33,241 bases of DNA from an uncultured Clostridia bacterium (GCA_944383495.1 CALWPT010000004.1:1-33241); one strand, 5' to 3'; numbered from the stretch's first letter, positions 20,861 through 31,226 are shown. Numbers and translations are program-made. The notes: generated from the letters alone by a model not told the origin.

Positions 20861-21274
20861 GTGCCAACCTTTAACCAATTGGTTCGGAAAGGCCGTGAGA
20901 CCCAGGAGAAAAAGTATAAGGCTCCTGCGCTTTTAAAGGGGTATAACTCCAAGAAGCGGGAAATGATTGATCACAACTCACCGCAGAAGCGGGGCGTGTG
21001 CACAGCGGTCAAAACCACAACCCCCAAAAAGCCTAACTCCGCGCTGCGGAAGATCGCCAGGGTTCGTTTGTCCAACGGGATTGAGGTGACAAGCTATATT
21101 CCCGGCGTGGGCCACAACTTACAGGAGCACAGCGTGGTGCTGATCCGGGGCGGTCGTGTAAGAGACCTGCCTGGCGTGCGGTATCATATCATCCGCGGAA
21201 CGCTGGACGCGCAGGGAGTGGCAAACCGCAAGCAGGGCCGTTCCAAGTATGGCGCCAAAAAACCAAAGGCTTAA
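20861..21274 (+). CDS. rpsL: 30S ribosomal protein S12
   Basis: S12 lies at the decoding centre of the 30S subunit. The 137-aa protein has the Firmicutes-type insertion after residue 20 and the invariant [13 protein letters not shown] (lysine 56 in B. subtilis numbering, E. coli K43, is retained). At the second classical streptomycin site the sequence reads [13 protein letters not shown]: residue 101 (E. coli K88 counting Met) is Arg, codon AGA at 21161-21163. The start is GTG at 20861 with GAGGAGG eight bases upstream; an in-frame ATG at 20843 lies before the SD. The L7Ae-like gene often found between rpoC and rpsL in Firmicutes is missing. Confidence 0.98.
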   Translation: MPTFNQLVRKGRETQEKKYKAPALLKGYNSKKREMIDHNSPQKRGVCTAVKTTTPKKPNSALRKIARVRLSNGIEVTSYIPGVGHNLQEHSVVLIRGGRVRDLPGVRYHIIRGTLDAQGVANRKQGRSKYGAKKPKA

Positions 21275-21331
21275 TGCTTGCGCCGAAAAAAACGAATGAC
21301 GAATTTTTCGCACTGCTGAAGAGCAGCGGCG

Positions 21332-21905
<574 letters not shown>

Positions 21906-21906
21906 T

Positions 21907-21926
21907 AGCCTGCCAAGGCTGTTTTT
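21907..21926 (+). terminator. Weak terminator-like hairpin between rpsG and fusA
   Basis: AGCCT (21907-21911) and AGGCT (21916-21920) with a 4-nt loop, then GTTTTT. Stem is only 5 bp, so it probably attenuates or marks an RNA 3' end rather than stopping all transcription. A second hairpin, CGGCGG/CCGCCG (21971-21985), lies just before the fusA ribosome binding site. Confidence 0.4.
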
Positions 21927-22008
21927 CAGGATAATGCTGCCAAAAAGGGGAAACCTAACTGTTAATTGACCGGCGGCAACCGCCGCTGAATGTTATGAGG
22001 AGGACAAT

Positions 22009-24090
22009 ATGCCAAGGCAAGTGTCGCTTGAGCAAACCAGAAATATTGGCATAATGGCCCACATTGATGCGGGAAAAACCACTACCACCGAACGGATTCT
22101 GTTTTATTCGGGTATCACCCATAAAATGGGCGAAGTCCACGACGGCGGCGCAACAATGGACTGGATGGAGCAGGAGCAGGAGCGGGGCATCACCATCACT
22201 TCTGCCGCTACCACCTGTTTCTGGCAGGGCCATCGGATCAATATTATCGACACCCCCGGCCACGTGGATTTTACCGTGGAAGTCGAGCGCTCCCTGCGGG
22301 TGCTGGATGGATCCGTCACGGTATTCTGCGCCAAGGGCGGCGTTGAACCTCAGTCTGAAACTGTTTGGCGTCAGGCTGATAAATACCACGTGCCCCGCAT
22401 GGCCTATGTAAACAAGATGGACATCATGGGCGCGGACTTCTTTAATGTGCTGCATATGATGCGGGAACGGCTGAAATGCAACGCCGTTCCGATTCAGCTT
22501 CCCATTGGGTCTGAGGATACCTTTAAGGGCATTATCGACCTGGTGGATATGAAGGCTTATGTGTATTACGATGATATTGGCAAAGACATCCGGCAGGAAG
22601 AAATTCCCGAGGATATGAGGGAACTGGCCGACGAATACCGGGGCAAGCTGGTGGAAGCCGTCGCCGAACAGGATGACGCGCTGTTGGAGAAATATTTTAA
22701 CGGCGAAGAGCTGACCATTGAGGAAATCAAGGCCTGCATCCGGAAAGCCACCATTGCAAATGATATGGTGCCTGTGGTTTGCGGTACTTCTTACCGGAAC
22801 AAAGGCGTGCAGAAACTGCTGGACGCGGTGGTGGACTATATGCCCGCGCCGACGGATATCCCCGCCATCAAGGGCGTTAATCCCGAAACGGGCGAGGAAG
22901 AGGACCGGCATGCTTCGGATTCGGAGCCTTTTTCCGCGCTGGCGTTCAAAATCGCCACCGACCCCTTTGTGGGTAAGCTGTGTTTCTTCCGCGTATACTC
23001 CGGCACGGTCAACGCCGGGTCAGGCGTGTATAACGCTACGAAGGACAACAACGAGCGTATGGGCCGGATTCTGCAAATGCATTCCAACCATCGTCAAGAC
23101 ATTGAAACCTGCTACGCAGGAGACATCGCGGCGGCCGTGGGCTTGAAAAACACCACAACCGGCGATACTCTGTGCGATGAGAAGCATCCGGTTATTCTGG
23201 AATCTATGGAGTTTCCCGAGCCGGTGATCCGGGTTGCCATCGAGCCTAAAACCCGCGCCGGGCAGGAAAAAATGGGCATCGCTCTTGCGAAATTGGCGGA
23301 AGAAGACCCGACCTTCCGGTGCTACACGGATGAGGAAACGGGCCAGACCATTATTGCAGGGATGGGCGAGCTGCATCTGGAGATCATTGTCGACCGGCTG
23401 CTGCGGGAATTCAAGGTGGAGGCCAACGTCGGCAAGCCCCAGGTTGCCTATAAGGAAACCATTCGGAAGCCCGCCGATGTGGATCACAAGTATGCCCGTC
23501 AGTCCGGCGGCCGCGGCCAGTACGGTCATGTTAAGATCAAAATTGAACCCAACGAATCGGGCAAGGGTTACGAGTTTGTCAACGCCATTGTGGGCGGCGT
23601 GATTCCAAAGGAATACATTCCTGCGGTGGATCAGGGCATTCAAGGCGCGATGCAGTCCGGTGTGCTAGCTGGATATAATGTGGTGGACGTTAAGGTCACC
23701 CTGTACGACGGTTCTTACCACGAAGTCGACTCGTCAGAAATGGCCTTTAAGATTGCCGGCTCCATGGCCTTCAAGGAGGCTTGCCGCAAGGCGGATCCGG
23801 TGCTGCTGGAGCCCATCATGAAGGTTGTCGTGGTGGTGCCTGAGGAATATATGGGCGACGTGATCGGCGACTTGAATTCCCGTCGCGGCATGATCCAGGG
23901 CATGGAAAACGCGGCCGGCGCGCAGCAGATTACGGCGTTTGTCCCGCTGTCTGAGATGTTTGGTTACGCTACCGACTTGCGGTCCAAAACCCAGGGCCGG
24001 GGCCAGTACTCTATGGAACCCAGCCACTACACCGAGGTTCCAAAGTCTGTTTCCGAACAGATTATTAGCTCCCGGGCGAAAAAAGATTGA
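22009..24090 (+). CDS. fusA: Elongation factor G
   Basis: EF-G is the GTPase that drives translocation and, with RRF, ribosome recycling. The 693-aa protein shows G1 AHIDAGKT (17-24), the switch I Thr in [12 protein letters not shown]3 DTPGHVD, G4 NKMD, and the domain IV signature [14 protein letters not shown]. Its C-terminal motif [22 protein letters not shown] is in domain V. The sequence is the canonical housekeeping type, not a tetracycline-resistance (TetM-like) relative. GAGGAGG lies 6 bases upstream of the ATG. It is the third gene of the str operon; tuf follows after 114 bp with an additional promoter. Confidence 0.98.
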   Translation: MPRQVSLEQTRNIGIMAHIDAGKTTTTERILFYSGITHKMGEVHDGGATMDWMEQEQERGITITSAATTCFWQGHRINIIDTPGHVDFTVEVERSLRVLDGSVTVFCAKGGVEPQSETVWRQADKYHVPRMAYVNKMDIMGADFFNVLHMMRERLKCNAVPIQLPIGSEDTFKGIIDLVDMKAYVYYDDIGKDIRQEEIPEDMRELADEYRGKLVEAVAEQDDALLEKYFNGEELTIEEIKACIRKATIANDMVPVVCGTSYRNKGVQKLLDAVVDYMPAPTDIPAIKGVNPETGEEEDRHASDSEPFSALAFKIATDPFVGKLCFFRVYSGTVNAGSGVYNATKDNNERMGRILQMHSNHRQDIETCYAGDIAAAVGLKNTTTGDTLCDEKHPVILESMEFPEPVIRVAIEPKTRAGQEKMGIALAKLAEEDPTFRCYTDEETGQTIIAGMGELHLEIIVDRLLREFKVEANVGKPQVAYKETIRKPADVDHKYARQSGGRGQYGHVKIKIEPNESGKGYEFVNAIVGGVIPKEYIPAVDQGIQGAMQSGVLAGYNVVDVKVTLYDGSYHEVDSSEMAFKIAGSMAFKEACRKADPVLLEPIMKVVVVVPEEYMGDVIGDLNSRRGMIQGMENAAGAQQITAFVPLSEMFGYATDLRSKTQGRGQYSMEPSHYTEVPKSVSEQIISSRAKKD

Positions 24091-24118
24091 TTTCTTTTGT
24101 GAAATTTACAAAAAGTGC

Positions 24119-24147
24119 TTGTATTTTCCGCTGTTCCTTGATAGAAT
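24119..24147 (+). promoter_or_regulatory. Internal promoter for tuf
   Basis: TTGTAT (24119-24124), 17 bp, TAGAAT (24142-24147), in the fusA-tuf spacer. It would raise EF-Tu output above that of the ribosomal proteins. Confidence 0.6.
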
Positions 24148-24204
24148 AGCAGTTGATGGCACCTAAAAATGATATTTTCTCAAATAAAAGGAGGAAACAT
24201 TTCA

Positions 24205-25407
<1,203 letters not shown>

Positions 25408-25507
25408 TCTCAGAGGAAGAGAAATTGTTGAAGGACAGTTCTTTTGTTTGTGGCATGAAGCGGGTTTGAATTACATTTCGTCCTCGTTCCGGTCATTTGG
25501 CTGTTAT

Positions 25508-25543
25508 ACCTGGGGTGCGCGGCTTGCGCATCCCAGGTTTTTT
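25508..25543 (+). terminator. Terminator after tuf
   Basis: ACCTGGGGTGCGC (25508-25520) pairs with GCGCATCCCAGGT (25526-25538) with one G-U pair, 5-nt loop, then a run of six T ending at 25543. Confidence 0.92.
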
Positions 25544-25606
25544 ACTGCCTGATTGACGTCTGTTTTGTTGAAATGAACAGATCGCCACCCCCCAAAAAAG
25601 CTGAAA

Positions 25607-25635
25607 TTGCTTTTGGGGCGGGTTTTCGGTATAAT
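25607..25635 (+). promoter_or_regulatory. Possible promoter of a short transcript
   Basis: TTGCTT (25607-25612), 17 bp, TATAAT (25630-25635). A transcript from here would be about 165 nt, ending at the palindrome at 25785-25802. A CCCCAAAA/TTTTGGGG hairpin (about 25588-25618) overlaps the -35. In the 314-bp gap between the tuf terminator and ilvD this is the only promoter I can see on the plus strand. Confidence 0.45.
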
Positions 25636-25654
25636 AACATGGAGATTTGTCACA

Positions 25655-25732
25655 ATGGTTTCGAAAGATAATGTATCAATAAACCTACAAATGTGCTCTG
25701 ACTGCCTAGAATATCCATGCCAAAGCCTTTAA
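25655..25732 (+). CDS. Possible 25-aa cysteine-containing peptide
   Basis: An open frame of 25 codons, MVSKDNVSINLQ then MCSDCLEYPCQSL, with three Cys spaced CxxC-x4-C. GGAG (25641-25644) lies 10 bases upstream, and the promoter at 25607-25635 would start transcription at about 25642, which would clip the GGAG, so the translation signal is uncertain. I recognise no family. It could equally be a non-coding RNA or chance. No maturase or transporter gene is adjacent, which argues against a modified-peptide precursor. Confidence 0.25.
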   Translation: MVSKDNVSINLQMCSDCLEYPCQSL

Positions 25733-25778
25733 TGGCAGATTGAAAAATATGCAAATCAAATATAGACAAGTGCAAAAG

Positions 25779-25802
25779 AAAAAACAGGCGGATATCCGCC
25801 TG
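25779..25802 (-). terminator. Terminator of the ilvBNCD operon
   Basis: CAGGCGG (25785-25791) ATAT CCGCCTG (25796-25802). On the minus strand the stem is followed by six T (25784-25779) and then CTTTTG. It lies 55 nt beyond the ilvD stop. It could also stop plus-strand RNA because CTTTTG follows on that side. Confidence 0.8.
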
Positions 25803-25857
25803 CTTTTGTGTATAATGAATTTTTCAGGGTTATGTAATGGCGCAAGAAAAGCATCTT

Positions 25858-27504
25858 TCAACCCAGTACCGCGCCCTGATCGGCAGAGGAAACCAGTTTT
25901 GCGTACCGTGCCAGGTACCCTTTGCTGATTTTGGGCGGCAGGGGCTGGGTTTCGGCTTTGCGTCTGTTCAATTCCTCTTGTGACACTGCAAGGGTCAGGG
26001 AACACGAGCCAATGTCGATAGCGATGGAGTCTCCCTCCCGCACGAGGGAAATAGGCCCGCCAGCCGCGGCTTCGGGAGAGATATGGCCGATGGCGGCGCC
26101 TCGGGTGGCGCCTGAAAAACGCCCGTCGGTGATCAGCGCCACCGACTTATCCAATCCCATGCCCGCAATAGCAGAGGTGGGGGAGAGCATCTCCCGCATA
26201 CCAGGGCCCCCTTTGGGCCCCTCGTACCGAATCACCACCACATCTCCAGGACTGATTTTGCCGGCAAAGATGGCAGCCACCGCGTCCTCTTCCCTGTCAA
26301 ACACCCGGGCGGGCCCCGTATGCTTCAGCATTTCAGGGGCCACAGCGCTGCGTTTGACCACCGCGCCGCGGGGCGCTAGGTTTCCAAACAGCACCGCAAG
26401 ACCGCCTGCGGCCGAATAAGGTTCGCCGTATGGCCGGATCACTTCCGGGTTGCGAATAGACGCGTTCTGAATGGCTTCTCCCAGGCTGGCGCCGGTTACA
26501 ACCGCTGTGTCGCCATGAATCATTCCGTGCGCCGCCAACTCCCGGATCACCGCATACACGCCTCCCGCTTCGTGGAGGTCCTGTACGTGATATGGCCCAG
26601 CAGGGGCTAACCGACAGAGGTTAGGCGTTCTTTCACTGATTTCGTTAACGCTTTGCAAATTGAAGGGAATCCCCGCCTCGTGGGCGATGGCAGCCAAGTG
26701 CAGGACGGAATTGGTAGAACAACCCAGAGCCATATCCGCCGTCAGAGCGTTTTCAATGGACTTTTTTGTGACAAAATTCAGGGCCGTCTGATGGTTCCGC
26801 ACCAGTTCCATCACCAGTTCCCCTGCTTCCTTGGCGAGCCGCAGCCGGGCGGCGGAAACCGCCGGAACCGTGCCGTTCCCCGGCAAAGCCAGGCCCAAGA
26901 CCTCTGTTAAGCAGTTCATGGAATTGGCGGTAAACATCCCCGAACAAGAGCCGCAGCCGGGACAGGCGGTATTTTCGCAGGCATAAAGCTTCGCTTCCTC
27001 AAGCTTTCCTGCTTTATATGCGCCCACCGCCTCGAACACGCTGTTTAAATCCTTTCCGCCACAGGACAGCATCGGCCCGCCGGAGACGAAAATGCAAGGC
27101 AGGTCCAACCGGGCCGCCGCCATAAGCATGCCGGGCACCACCTTGTCGCAGTTGGGGATGAACACCAGCCCATCAAACCGGTGAGCCTGTGCCATCGTCT
27201 CTGCGCTGTCGGCAATCAGCTCGCGGGAGGCCAGGGAATAATGCATACCCTCGTGCCCCATAGCAATGCCGTCGCAGACGGCAACAACGCTGCATTCCAC
27301 CGGCGTGCCCCCGGCGGCGAGAATTCCATCCTTTACAGCGCGGGCAATTTTATCCAGGTGTATGTGCCCGGGAACCATTTCATTATAGGAATTGACGACG
27401 CCAATCATCGGTCGCTCTATCTGCCGGTCAGTGTATCCCAGTGCCTTTAACAGAGAACGGTGCGGGGCTTTTTCAGGCCCTTTTTTAATGCTGTCGCTGC
27501 GCAT
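25858..27504 (-). CDS. ilvD: Dihydroxy-acid dehydratase
   Basis: IlvD dehydrates 2,3-dihydroxy-isovalerate and 2,3-dihydroxy-3-methylvalerate to the 2-keto acids, the third common step to valine, leucine and isoleucine. The 548-aa enzyme carries Fe-S ligand cysteines in NCDK (C119) and [12 protein letters not shown] (C181-C187), plus [15 protein letters not shown] and the C-terminal [23 protein letters not shown]. The N-terminal motif reads VPGHIHL, as in the E. coli oxygen-labile enzyme, not TPCN as in [2Fe-2S] enzymes, fitting an anaerobe (inference). AAAGGATG lies before the ATG. It is the last gene of the operon, 20 bp after ilvC. Confidence 0.97.
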   Translation of the reverse strand: MRSDSIKKGPEKAPHRSLLKALGYTDRQIERPMIGVVNSYNEMVPGHIHLDKIARAVKDGILAAGGTPVECSVVAVCDGIAMGHEGMHYSLASRELIADSAETMAQAHRFDGLVFIPNCDKVVPGMLMAAARLDLPCIFVSGGPMLSCGGKDLNSVFEAVGAYKAGKLEEAKLYACENTACPGCGSCSGMFTANSMNCLTEVLGLALPGNGTVPAVSAARLRLAKEAGELVMELVRNHQTALNFVTKKSIENALTADMALGCSTNSVLHLAAIAHEAGIPFNLQSVNEISERTPNLCRLAPAGPYHVQDLHEAGGVYAVIRELAAHGMIHGDTAVVTGASLGEAIQNASIRNPEVIRPYGEPYSAAGGLAVLFGNLAPRGAVVKRSAVAPEMLKHTGPARVFDREEDAVAAIFAGKISPGDVVVIRYEGPKGGPGMREMLSPTSAIAGMGLDKSVALITDGRFSGATRGAAIGHISPEAAAGGPISLVREGDSIAIDIGSCSLTLAVSQEELNRRKAETQPLPPKISKGYLARYAKLVSSADQGAVLG

Positions 27505-27524
27505 AAAAGTTCATCCTTTGCCGG

Positions 27525-28517
27525 TTATTTATCCTCGTGCCAGTTCATGGCCTTCCGCAGTTCGGCCCCAACCCTTTCCACCTGTAAATTCTGTTCCAAA
27601 CGGCGGCGGGCTAAAAAGCCCGGGCGGCCTGTTTGGTTTTCCAAAATCCAGTTGCGGGCGAAGGTCCCGTCCTGAATTTCCTTGAGCACCTGCGCCATTT
27701 CCCGTTTGGTTTCTTCCGTGATGATCCGGTCGCCCACGCTGTAATCGCCGTATTCGGCCGTGTCGCTGATAGAATACCGCATCCTGCTGAGCCCGCCCTG
27801 CTCGATGAGATCCACAATGAGCTTCATTTCATGAATACATTCGAAATAGGCGCTTTCCGGCTGGTATCCGGCGTTGACCAGCGTCTCAAATCCCGCCTTC
27901 ATGAGCGCCGAGACGCCGCCGCACAGGACGCATTGCTCACCGAACAAATCGGTTTCCGTTTCCTCCTGAAAAGTGGTTTCCAGCACGCCGCCTCGGGCTC
28001 CGCCAATGCCGCGGGCGTAGGATAAGGCTATCTCTTTCGCTTTACCCGACGCATCCTGATACACCGCGATGAGGCAAGGGACGCCCCGCCCCTCTAAAAA
28101 CTGGCTGCGAACGGTATGCCCCGGCCCTTTGGGAGCAATCATGATAACGTCGGTGTTTTGCGGGGGAACGATTTGGTTAAAATGAATGTTAAACCCGTGG
28201 GCAAAGGCGAGGGCTTTGCCCGCGATATGAGGGGCGATGCTTTCTTTGTAAAGGGCGGGCTGTTTTTCGTCGTTGATGAGGATCATTACCATATCCGCCG
28301 CTTGAGCGGCTTTTTCCGCCGTCATGACCCGCAGCCCCGCGGCCTCCGCTTTTTCCCAGGATTTTGAGCCCTCGTATAACCCAACGATTACATCATACCC
28401 GCTGTCCGTCAGATTCAAAGCGTGTGCGTGGCCCTGGCTTCCGTAACCGATAATAGCAATGGTCTTGCCTTTCAGCGCCTGGGGATTGCAATCCTCTTCG
28501 TAGTATAGCTTTGCCAT
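27525..28517 (-). CDS. ilvC: Ketol-acid reductoisomerase (class I)
   Basis: IlvC isomerises and reduces acetolactate or acetohydroxybutyrate with NAD(P)H and Mg2+. The 330-aa length is class I. GYGSQG (24-29) is the dinucleotide loop; the beta2-alphaB cofactor loop reads GLYEGSKSW (46-54), so Tyr48-Glu49 replaces the common Arg that contacts the NADPH 2'-phosphate, while both loop serines are kept. Catalytic acids lie in [11 protein letters not shown] and in the C-terminal knotted domain ([15 protein letters not shown]). AGGAAGG precedes the ATG. It is 60 bp after ilvN and 20 bp before ilvD. Confidence 0.97.
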   Translation of the reverse strand: MAKLYYEEDCNPQALKGKTIAIIGYGSQGHAHALNLTDSGYDVIVGLYEGSKSWEKAEAAGLRVMTAEKAAQAADMVMILINDEKQPALYKESIAPHIAGKALAFAHGFNIHFNQIVPPQNTDVIMIAPKGPGHTVRSQFLEGRGVPCLIAVYQDASGKAKEIALSYARGIGGARGGVLETTFQEETETDLFGEQCVLCGGVSALMKAGFETLVNAGYQPESAYFECIHEMKLIVDLIEQGGLSRMRYSISDTAEYGDYSVGDRIITEETKREMAQVLKEIQDGTFARNWILENQTGRPGFLARRRLEQNLQVERVGAELRKAMNWHEDK

Positions 28518-28577
28518 AGAACAACCTTCCTTTCGCCGGGCTTCCCCGGTAACTTGTCATTGCTTTTGCGCATCGCC

Positions 28578-29066
28578 CTATTTTTTGCCCCGGCTCATGG
28601 CGGTGATACCGGTGCGGCACAGCTCCTCGATGCCGAAGGGACGGACATATTCAATGAATGCATCCAGCTTGGAACTGCTGCCGGTAAGCTCAGCAGTGAG
28701 GGTGTCGGGCGCTAAGTCCACCACGTTGGCGCGAAACACATTCACCGCCTCCATGATCTCCGTGCGCTTGCCGGCTTTGGCCTTCACCTTAATGAGCATA
28801 AGCTCCCGGTAAACCGTGGAATCCGGTTCCAGTACAGTAATGTTCCGAACGTCCACCAGCTTTAAGAGCTGTTTGACGATTTGATCCAGGGTGTGATCGT
28901 CCCCTGAAGAAACGACGGTCATGCGGGAGACGGCGGGATCGTCCGTTTCCCCGACAGTAAGACTGTCAATATTAAACCCGCGGCGGGAAAACAAAGAGGA
29001 AACCCGGGTGAGGACGCCGTATTTGTTGTCAACTAAGACCCCAAGGGTAAAATGCCGTTCGTTCAT
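28578..29066 (-). CDS. ilvN: Acetolactate synthase regulatory (small) subunit
   Basis: The small subunit activates IlvB and gives it feedback inhibition by valine. The 162-aa protein has an N-terminal ACT domain (HFTLGVLVDNKYGVLTRVSSL, RRGFNIDSLTVGETDDP, about 3-75), the usual valine-site Asn/Gly region, and a C-terminal ALS-ss domain ending RPFGIEELCRTGITAMSRGKK. The ATG has AAAGGAG nine bases upstream, overlapping the end of ilvB (14 bp apart), so the two subunits are likely made together. The symbol ilvH is also used for this family. Confidence 0.95.
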   Translation of the reverse strand: MNERHFTLGVLVDNKYGVLTRVSSLFSRRGFNIDSLTVGETDDPAVSRMTVVSSGDDHTLDQIVKQLLKLVDVRNITVLEPDSTVYRELMLIKVKAKAGKRTEIMEAVNVFRANVVDLAPDTLTAELTGSSSKLDAFIEYVRPFGIEELCRTGITAMSRGKK

Positions 29067-29080
29067 GCTGACACACTCCT

Positions 29081-30736
29081 TTAATTTAAAATGATATTGT
29101 TAACAGACCCGTCCGGCGGAATCATAGGAAGCACCATTTCGTCAATGTCCACGCGGCAGTCAATGACCGCTGGGCCGCCCGCGGAGAATGCCATATTTAA
29201 AACGGAAGCAATTTGATCCGGCGATTCCATGCGGTACCCGGCCGCACCCATGGCATCGGCCAGCTTGACGTAATCGGTGGCCCGGTGCAGGGTAGTGTGG
29301 GAATACCGTTCGTGAAAAAACAGCTTCTGCCATTGCCGCACCATGCCCAGCGCCCCGTTGTTCATGACAATGACCACCACCGGCAGGCCATAGCTCACCG
29401 CCGTGGCCAGTTCGTTCATGTTCATGTGGAAGCTGCCGTCGCCGGTGAAAAGCACCACCCTGCGGTCGGGATTTCCCACAGCCGCCCCGATGGCGGCTCC
29501 CATGCCGAAGCCCATGGTGCCCAGGCCCCCGGAGGTAATGAAGCTGCGGGGGCGGGTAAAGGGGTAATACTGAGCCGTCCACATCTGGTGCTGCCCCACG
29601 TCGGTGGCAATTATGGCGTTTTTCCCCGCGGTTTTGTATACCGCCTCCACCAGCGCCTTTGGGTGAATGCCGTTTCCCATCTCAGGAGAAGGGTTTTGGG
29701 ATTTAAGCGTTTCCACGTATTGCCGCCAGCGAGGATGAGGCTGATTGGGCAATGCATCCAGCAAATAAGAAAGGGATTCCCGGATATCCCCTGCCACGCC
29801 CACGGCGCAATCCACGTTTTTGCCGATTTCCGCATCGTCTATATCAAAATGCACAATCCGCGCGCCGGGGGCAAATTCCTCTTTGTTTCCCGTTACCCGG
29901 TCAGAAAACCGGCACCCCATGGCAAGGATTACGTCGGCCTCGCTAATGGCCTTGGAAGCGGCAAACTGCCCGTGCATTCCCAGCATACCGGTGAACAGCG
30001 GGTGGTCGTGGGGGATAGCGGTAAGGCCCATGATGCTGGTTCCCACAGGACTTTCAATTTTATCCGCCAGAAACTGCATCAGCGCAGAAGCCCCGGCGCT
30101 AACAACTCCGCCGCCGGCATAGATAAAGGGCCGCTTGGCCTGCTTGATCAGCCGGACCGCCGCATTTAAAGCCTTGCTTTTAGGTTTGAGCGGAGCCGGC
30201 TGTTGAGGCGCTTTGGAAAAAAACGTATGACGGGCAGTCTGTATATCCTTTGGAATATCCACCAGCACCGGCCCCGGCCGGCCGCTTTCTGCAATGACAA
30301 AAGCCCTGCGAAGGGTATCCGCTAATTCACTGATATCTTTAACAATAAAATTGTGCTTGGTGATAGGCATAGTGACACCCGTTATATCCACTTCCTGAAA
30401 GCTGTCCCGCCCGATCAAGTGGGTGGGGACGTTCCCGGTAACGGCCACCATCGGTACGGAGTCCAGGTAGGCAGTAGCGATGCCGGTGACCAGATTGGTG
30501 GCTCCTGGCCCGGAAGTGGAGATGACCACGCCGGTACGCCCTGTGGAACGGGCGTACCCGTCCGCCATGTGAGCCGCGCCCTGTTCGTGACAGGAAAGGA
30601 TGTGCCGCAGCCGGTTCTTGGCCCCATACAGAGCGTCATAAATATGCAGCACCTGGCCGCCAGGGTAACCAAAGACAGTATCCACACCCTGTTCAATGAG
30701 GGTTTCCACCAAAATTTGCGCACCGGTCAATTCCAT
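29081..30736 (-). CDS. ilvB: Acetolactate synthase catalytic (large) subunit
   Basis: IlvB is a ThDP-, Mg- and FAD-dependent enzyme that condenses two pyruvates to acetolactate, or pyruvate with 2-ketobutyrate. The 551-aa protein starts MELTGAQILVETLIEQGVD; GYPGG (23-27) and catalytic Glu51 (SCHEQGAAHMADGYA) are intact; the ThDP/Mg motif GDGSFHMNMNELATA...VIVMNN is in the C-terminal third. I chose 30736 over an in-frame upstream ATG (30865) because the family starts here, GGAAGGGA precedes it, and the upstream extension would run through the attenuator terminator. It is the first gene of ilvBNCD and lies directly downstream of the leader peptide and terminator. Confidence 0.97.
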   Translation of the reverse strand: MELTGAQILVETLIEQGVDTVFGYPGGQVLHIYDALYGAKNRLRHILSCHEQGAAHMADGYARSTGRTGVVISTSGPGATNLVTGIATAYLDSVPMVAVTGNVPTHLIGRDSFQEVDITGVTMPITKHNFIVKDISELADTLRRAFVIAESGRPGPVLVDIPKDIQTARHTFFSKAPQQPAPLKPKSKALNAAVRLIKQAKRPFIYAGGGVVSAGASALMQFLADKIESPVGTSIMGLTAIPHDHPLFTGMLGMHGQFAASKAISEADVILAMGCRFSDRVTGNKEEFAPGARIVHFDIDDAEIGKNVDCAVGVAGDIRESLSYLLDALPNQPHPRWRQYVETLKSQNPSPEMGNGIHPKALVEAVYKTAGKNAIIATDVGQHQMWTAQYYPFTRPRSFITSGGLGTMGFGMGAAIGAAVGNPDRRVVLFTGDGSFHMNMNELATAVSYGLPVVVIVMNNGALGMVRQWQKLFFHERYSHTTLHRATDYVKLADAMGAAGYRMESPDQIASVLNMAFSAGGPAVIDCRVDIDEMVLPMIPPDGSVNNIILN

Positions 30737-30777
30737 GTTGCGTCCCTTCCTTTCCTGCATAGCGCTTGCCATGCAAT

Positions 30778-30814
30778 AAAAAACAGGCTTGCGGTGCGTT
30801 TCACCACAAGCCTG
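30778..30814 (-). terminator. Leader terminator (attenuator) upstream of ilvB
   Basis: On the minus strand CAGGCTTG-T-GGTG (30814-30802), loop AAACG, CACC-G-CAAGCCTG (30801 side to 30784), then six T (30783-30778). This is a 13-bp stem with one U-G pair. It lies between the leader peptide stop and the ilvB start, 41 nt before the ATG. Confidence 0.92.
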
Positions 30815-30864
30815 CCCGGTAAACTCTATTGCTTTTCGGCGGCCTATATTGTTGCAGTGAAACA
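30797..30864 (-). promoter_or_regulatory. Antiterminator pairing of the ilv attenuator
   Basis: The leader segment TGTTTCACTGCAA (30864-30852, last codons of the leader peptide) can pair continuously over 13 bases with TTGTGGTGAAACG (30809-30797), using three wobble pairs. The second segment contains 8 of the 13 bases of the terminator's upstream arm and its loop, so the two structures exclude each other. Read directly from the sequence; energies not computed. Confidence 0.75.
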
Positions 30865-30948
30865 AGCACTATTCGCTTTGACGACTACGACAAAACCAAT
30901 AATGCTGACAACTGCTAAAATCAGGCTGTTTACAAGCAGAGACATCAT
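30844..30948 (-). CDS. Branched-chain-rich ilv leader peptide
   Basis: A 34-codon frame, MMSLLVNSLILAVV then SIIGFVVVVKANSACFTATI, starting at 30948 and ending in TAG at 30844-30846. It contains 7 Val, 4 Leu and 4 Ile (15 of 34). Four Val codons in a row (residues 20-23) lie about 10 codons before the stop. AGGGAG (30956-30961) lies 7 bases upstream, and the promoter is 40 bp further up. Its proposed role is to couple ribosome stalling on scarce branched-chain aminoacyl-tRNA to antitermination of ilvBNCD. The peptide would also be hydrophobic enough to span a membrane, so a small membrane protein is the alternative; its position and the attached attenuator favour the leader role. Confidence 0.8.
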   Translation of the reverse strand: MMSLLVNSLILAVVSIIGFVVVVKANSACFTATI

Positions 30949-30988
30949 CGTGCATCTCCCTAATGGCAACGAAGCTTAAATTTGTCCC

Positions 30989-31018
30989 ATTATAGCATGC
31001 CTGTTATTTTTTTGTCAA
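30989..31018 (-). promoter_or_regulatory. Promoter of the ilv leader and ilvBNCD operon
   Basis: On the minus strand: TTGACA (31013-31018), 18 bp, TATAAT (30989-30994) with TGC before the -10. Start near 30982; leader RNA to the terminator would be about 205 nt. No T-box (no specifier stem or TGGN antiterminator bulge) is visible between here and ilvB. Confidence 0.9.
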
Positions 31019-31093
31019 GGGCTGATTTATGCATAATTTCCGTCTAAAACGACCTGTTTTTAGATAAATTGACGATTAAAAGACAAGTTTTTC

Positions 31094-31122
31094 TTGAAAA
31101 AGAATGCCTGTCGTGGTATACT
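31094..31122 (+). promoter_or_regulatory. Promoter of the transglutaminase-like lipoprotein gene
   Basis: TTGAAA (31094-31099), 17 bp, TATACT (31117-31122) with TGG before the -10. A short TCTAAAA/TTTTAGA hairpin (31043-31064) lies upstream of it. Confidence 0.75.
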
Positions 31123-31226
31123 TTTTATAAAAATAAGCTTGCAGAAGCAATGTTGACGCCTGTTTATCTGTAGAGCGAACGGCGCTTTGTTTCCACTTTG
31201 GAATTTAATCGGAAGCGGTGATTTCA

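Noticed and set aside
30737..30865. N-terminal extension of ilvB
   Set aside because: The frame passes through the leader terminator and adds residues not found in acetolactate synthases; MELTGAQ is the family start.
30353..30979. 208-codon plus-strand frame across ilvB and its leader
   Set aside because: Antisense to ilvB and to the leader peptide and terminator, with no family similarity or SD.
30840..30990. T-box riboswitch before ilvB
   Set aside because: I looked for a specifier stem, the AGTA/GAA loop motifs and the TGG-containing T-box sequence and found none; the leader-peptide reading explains the region better.
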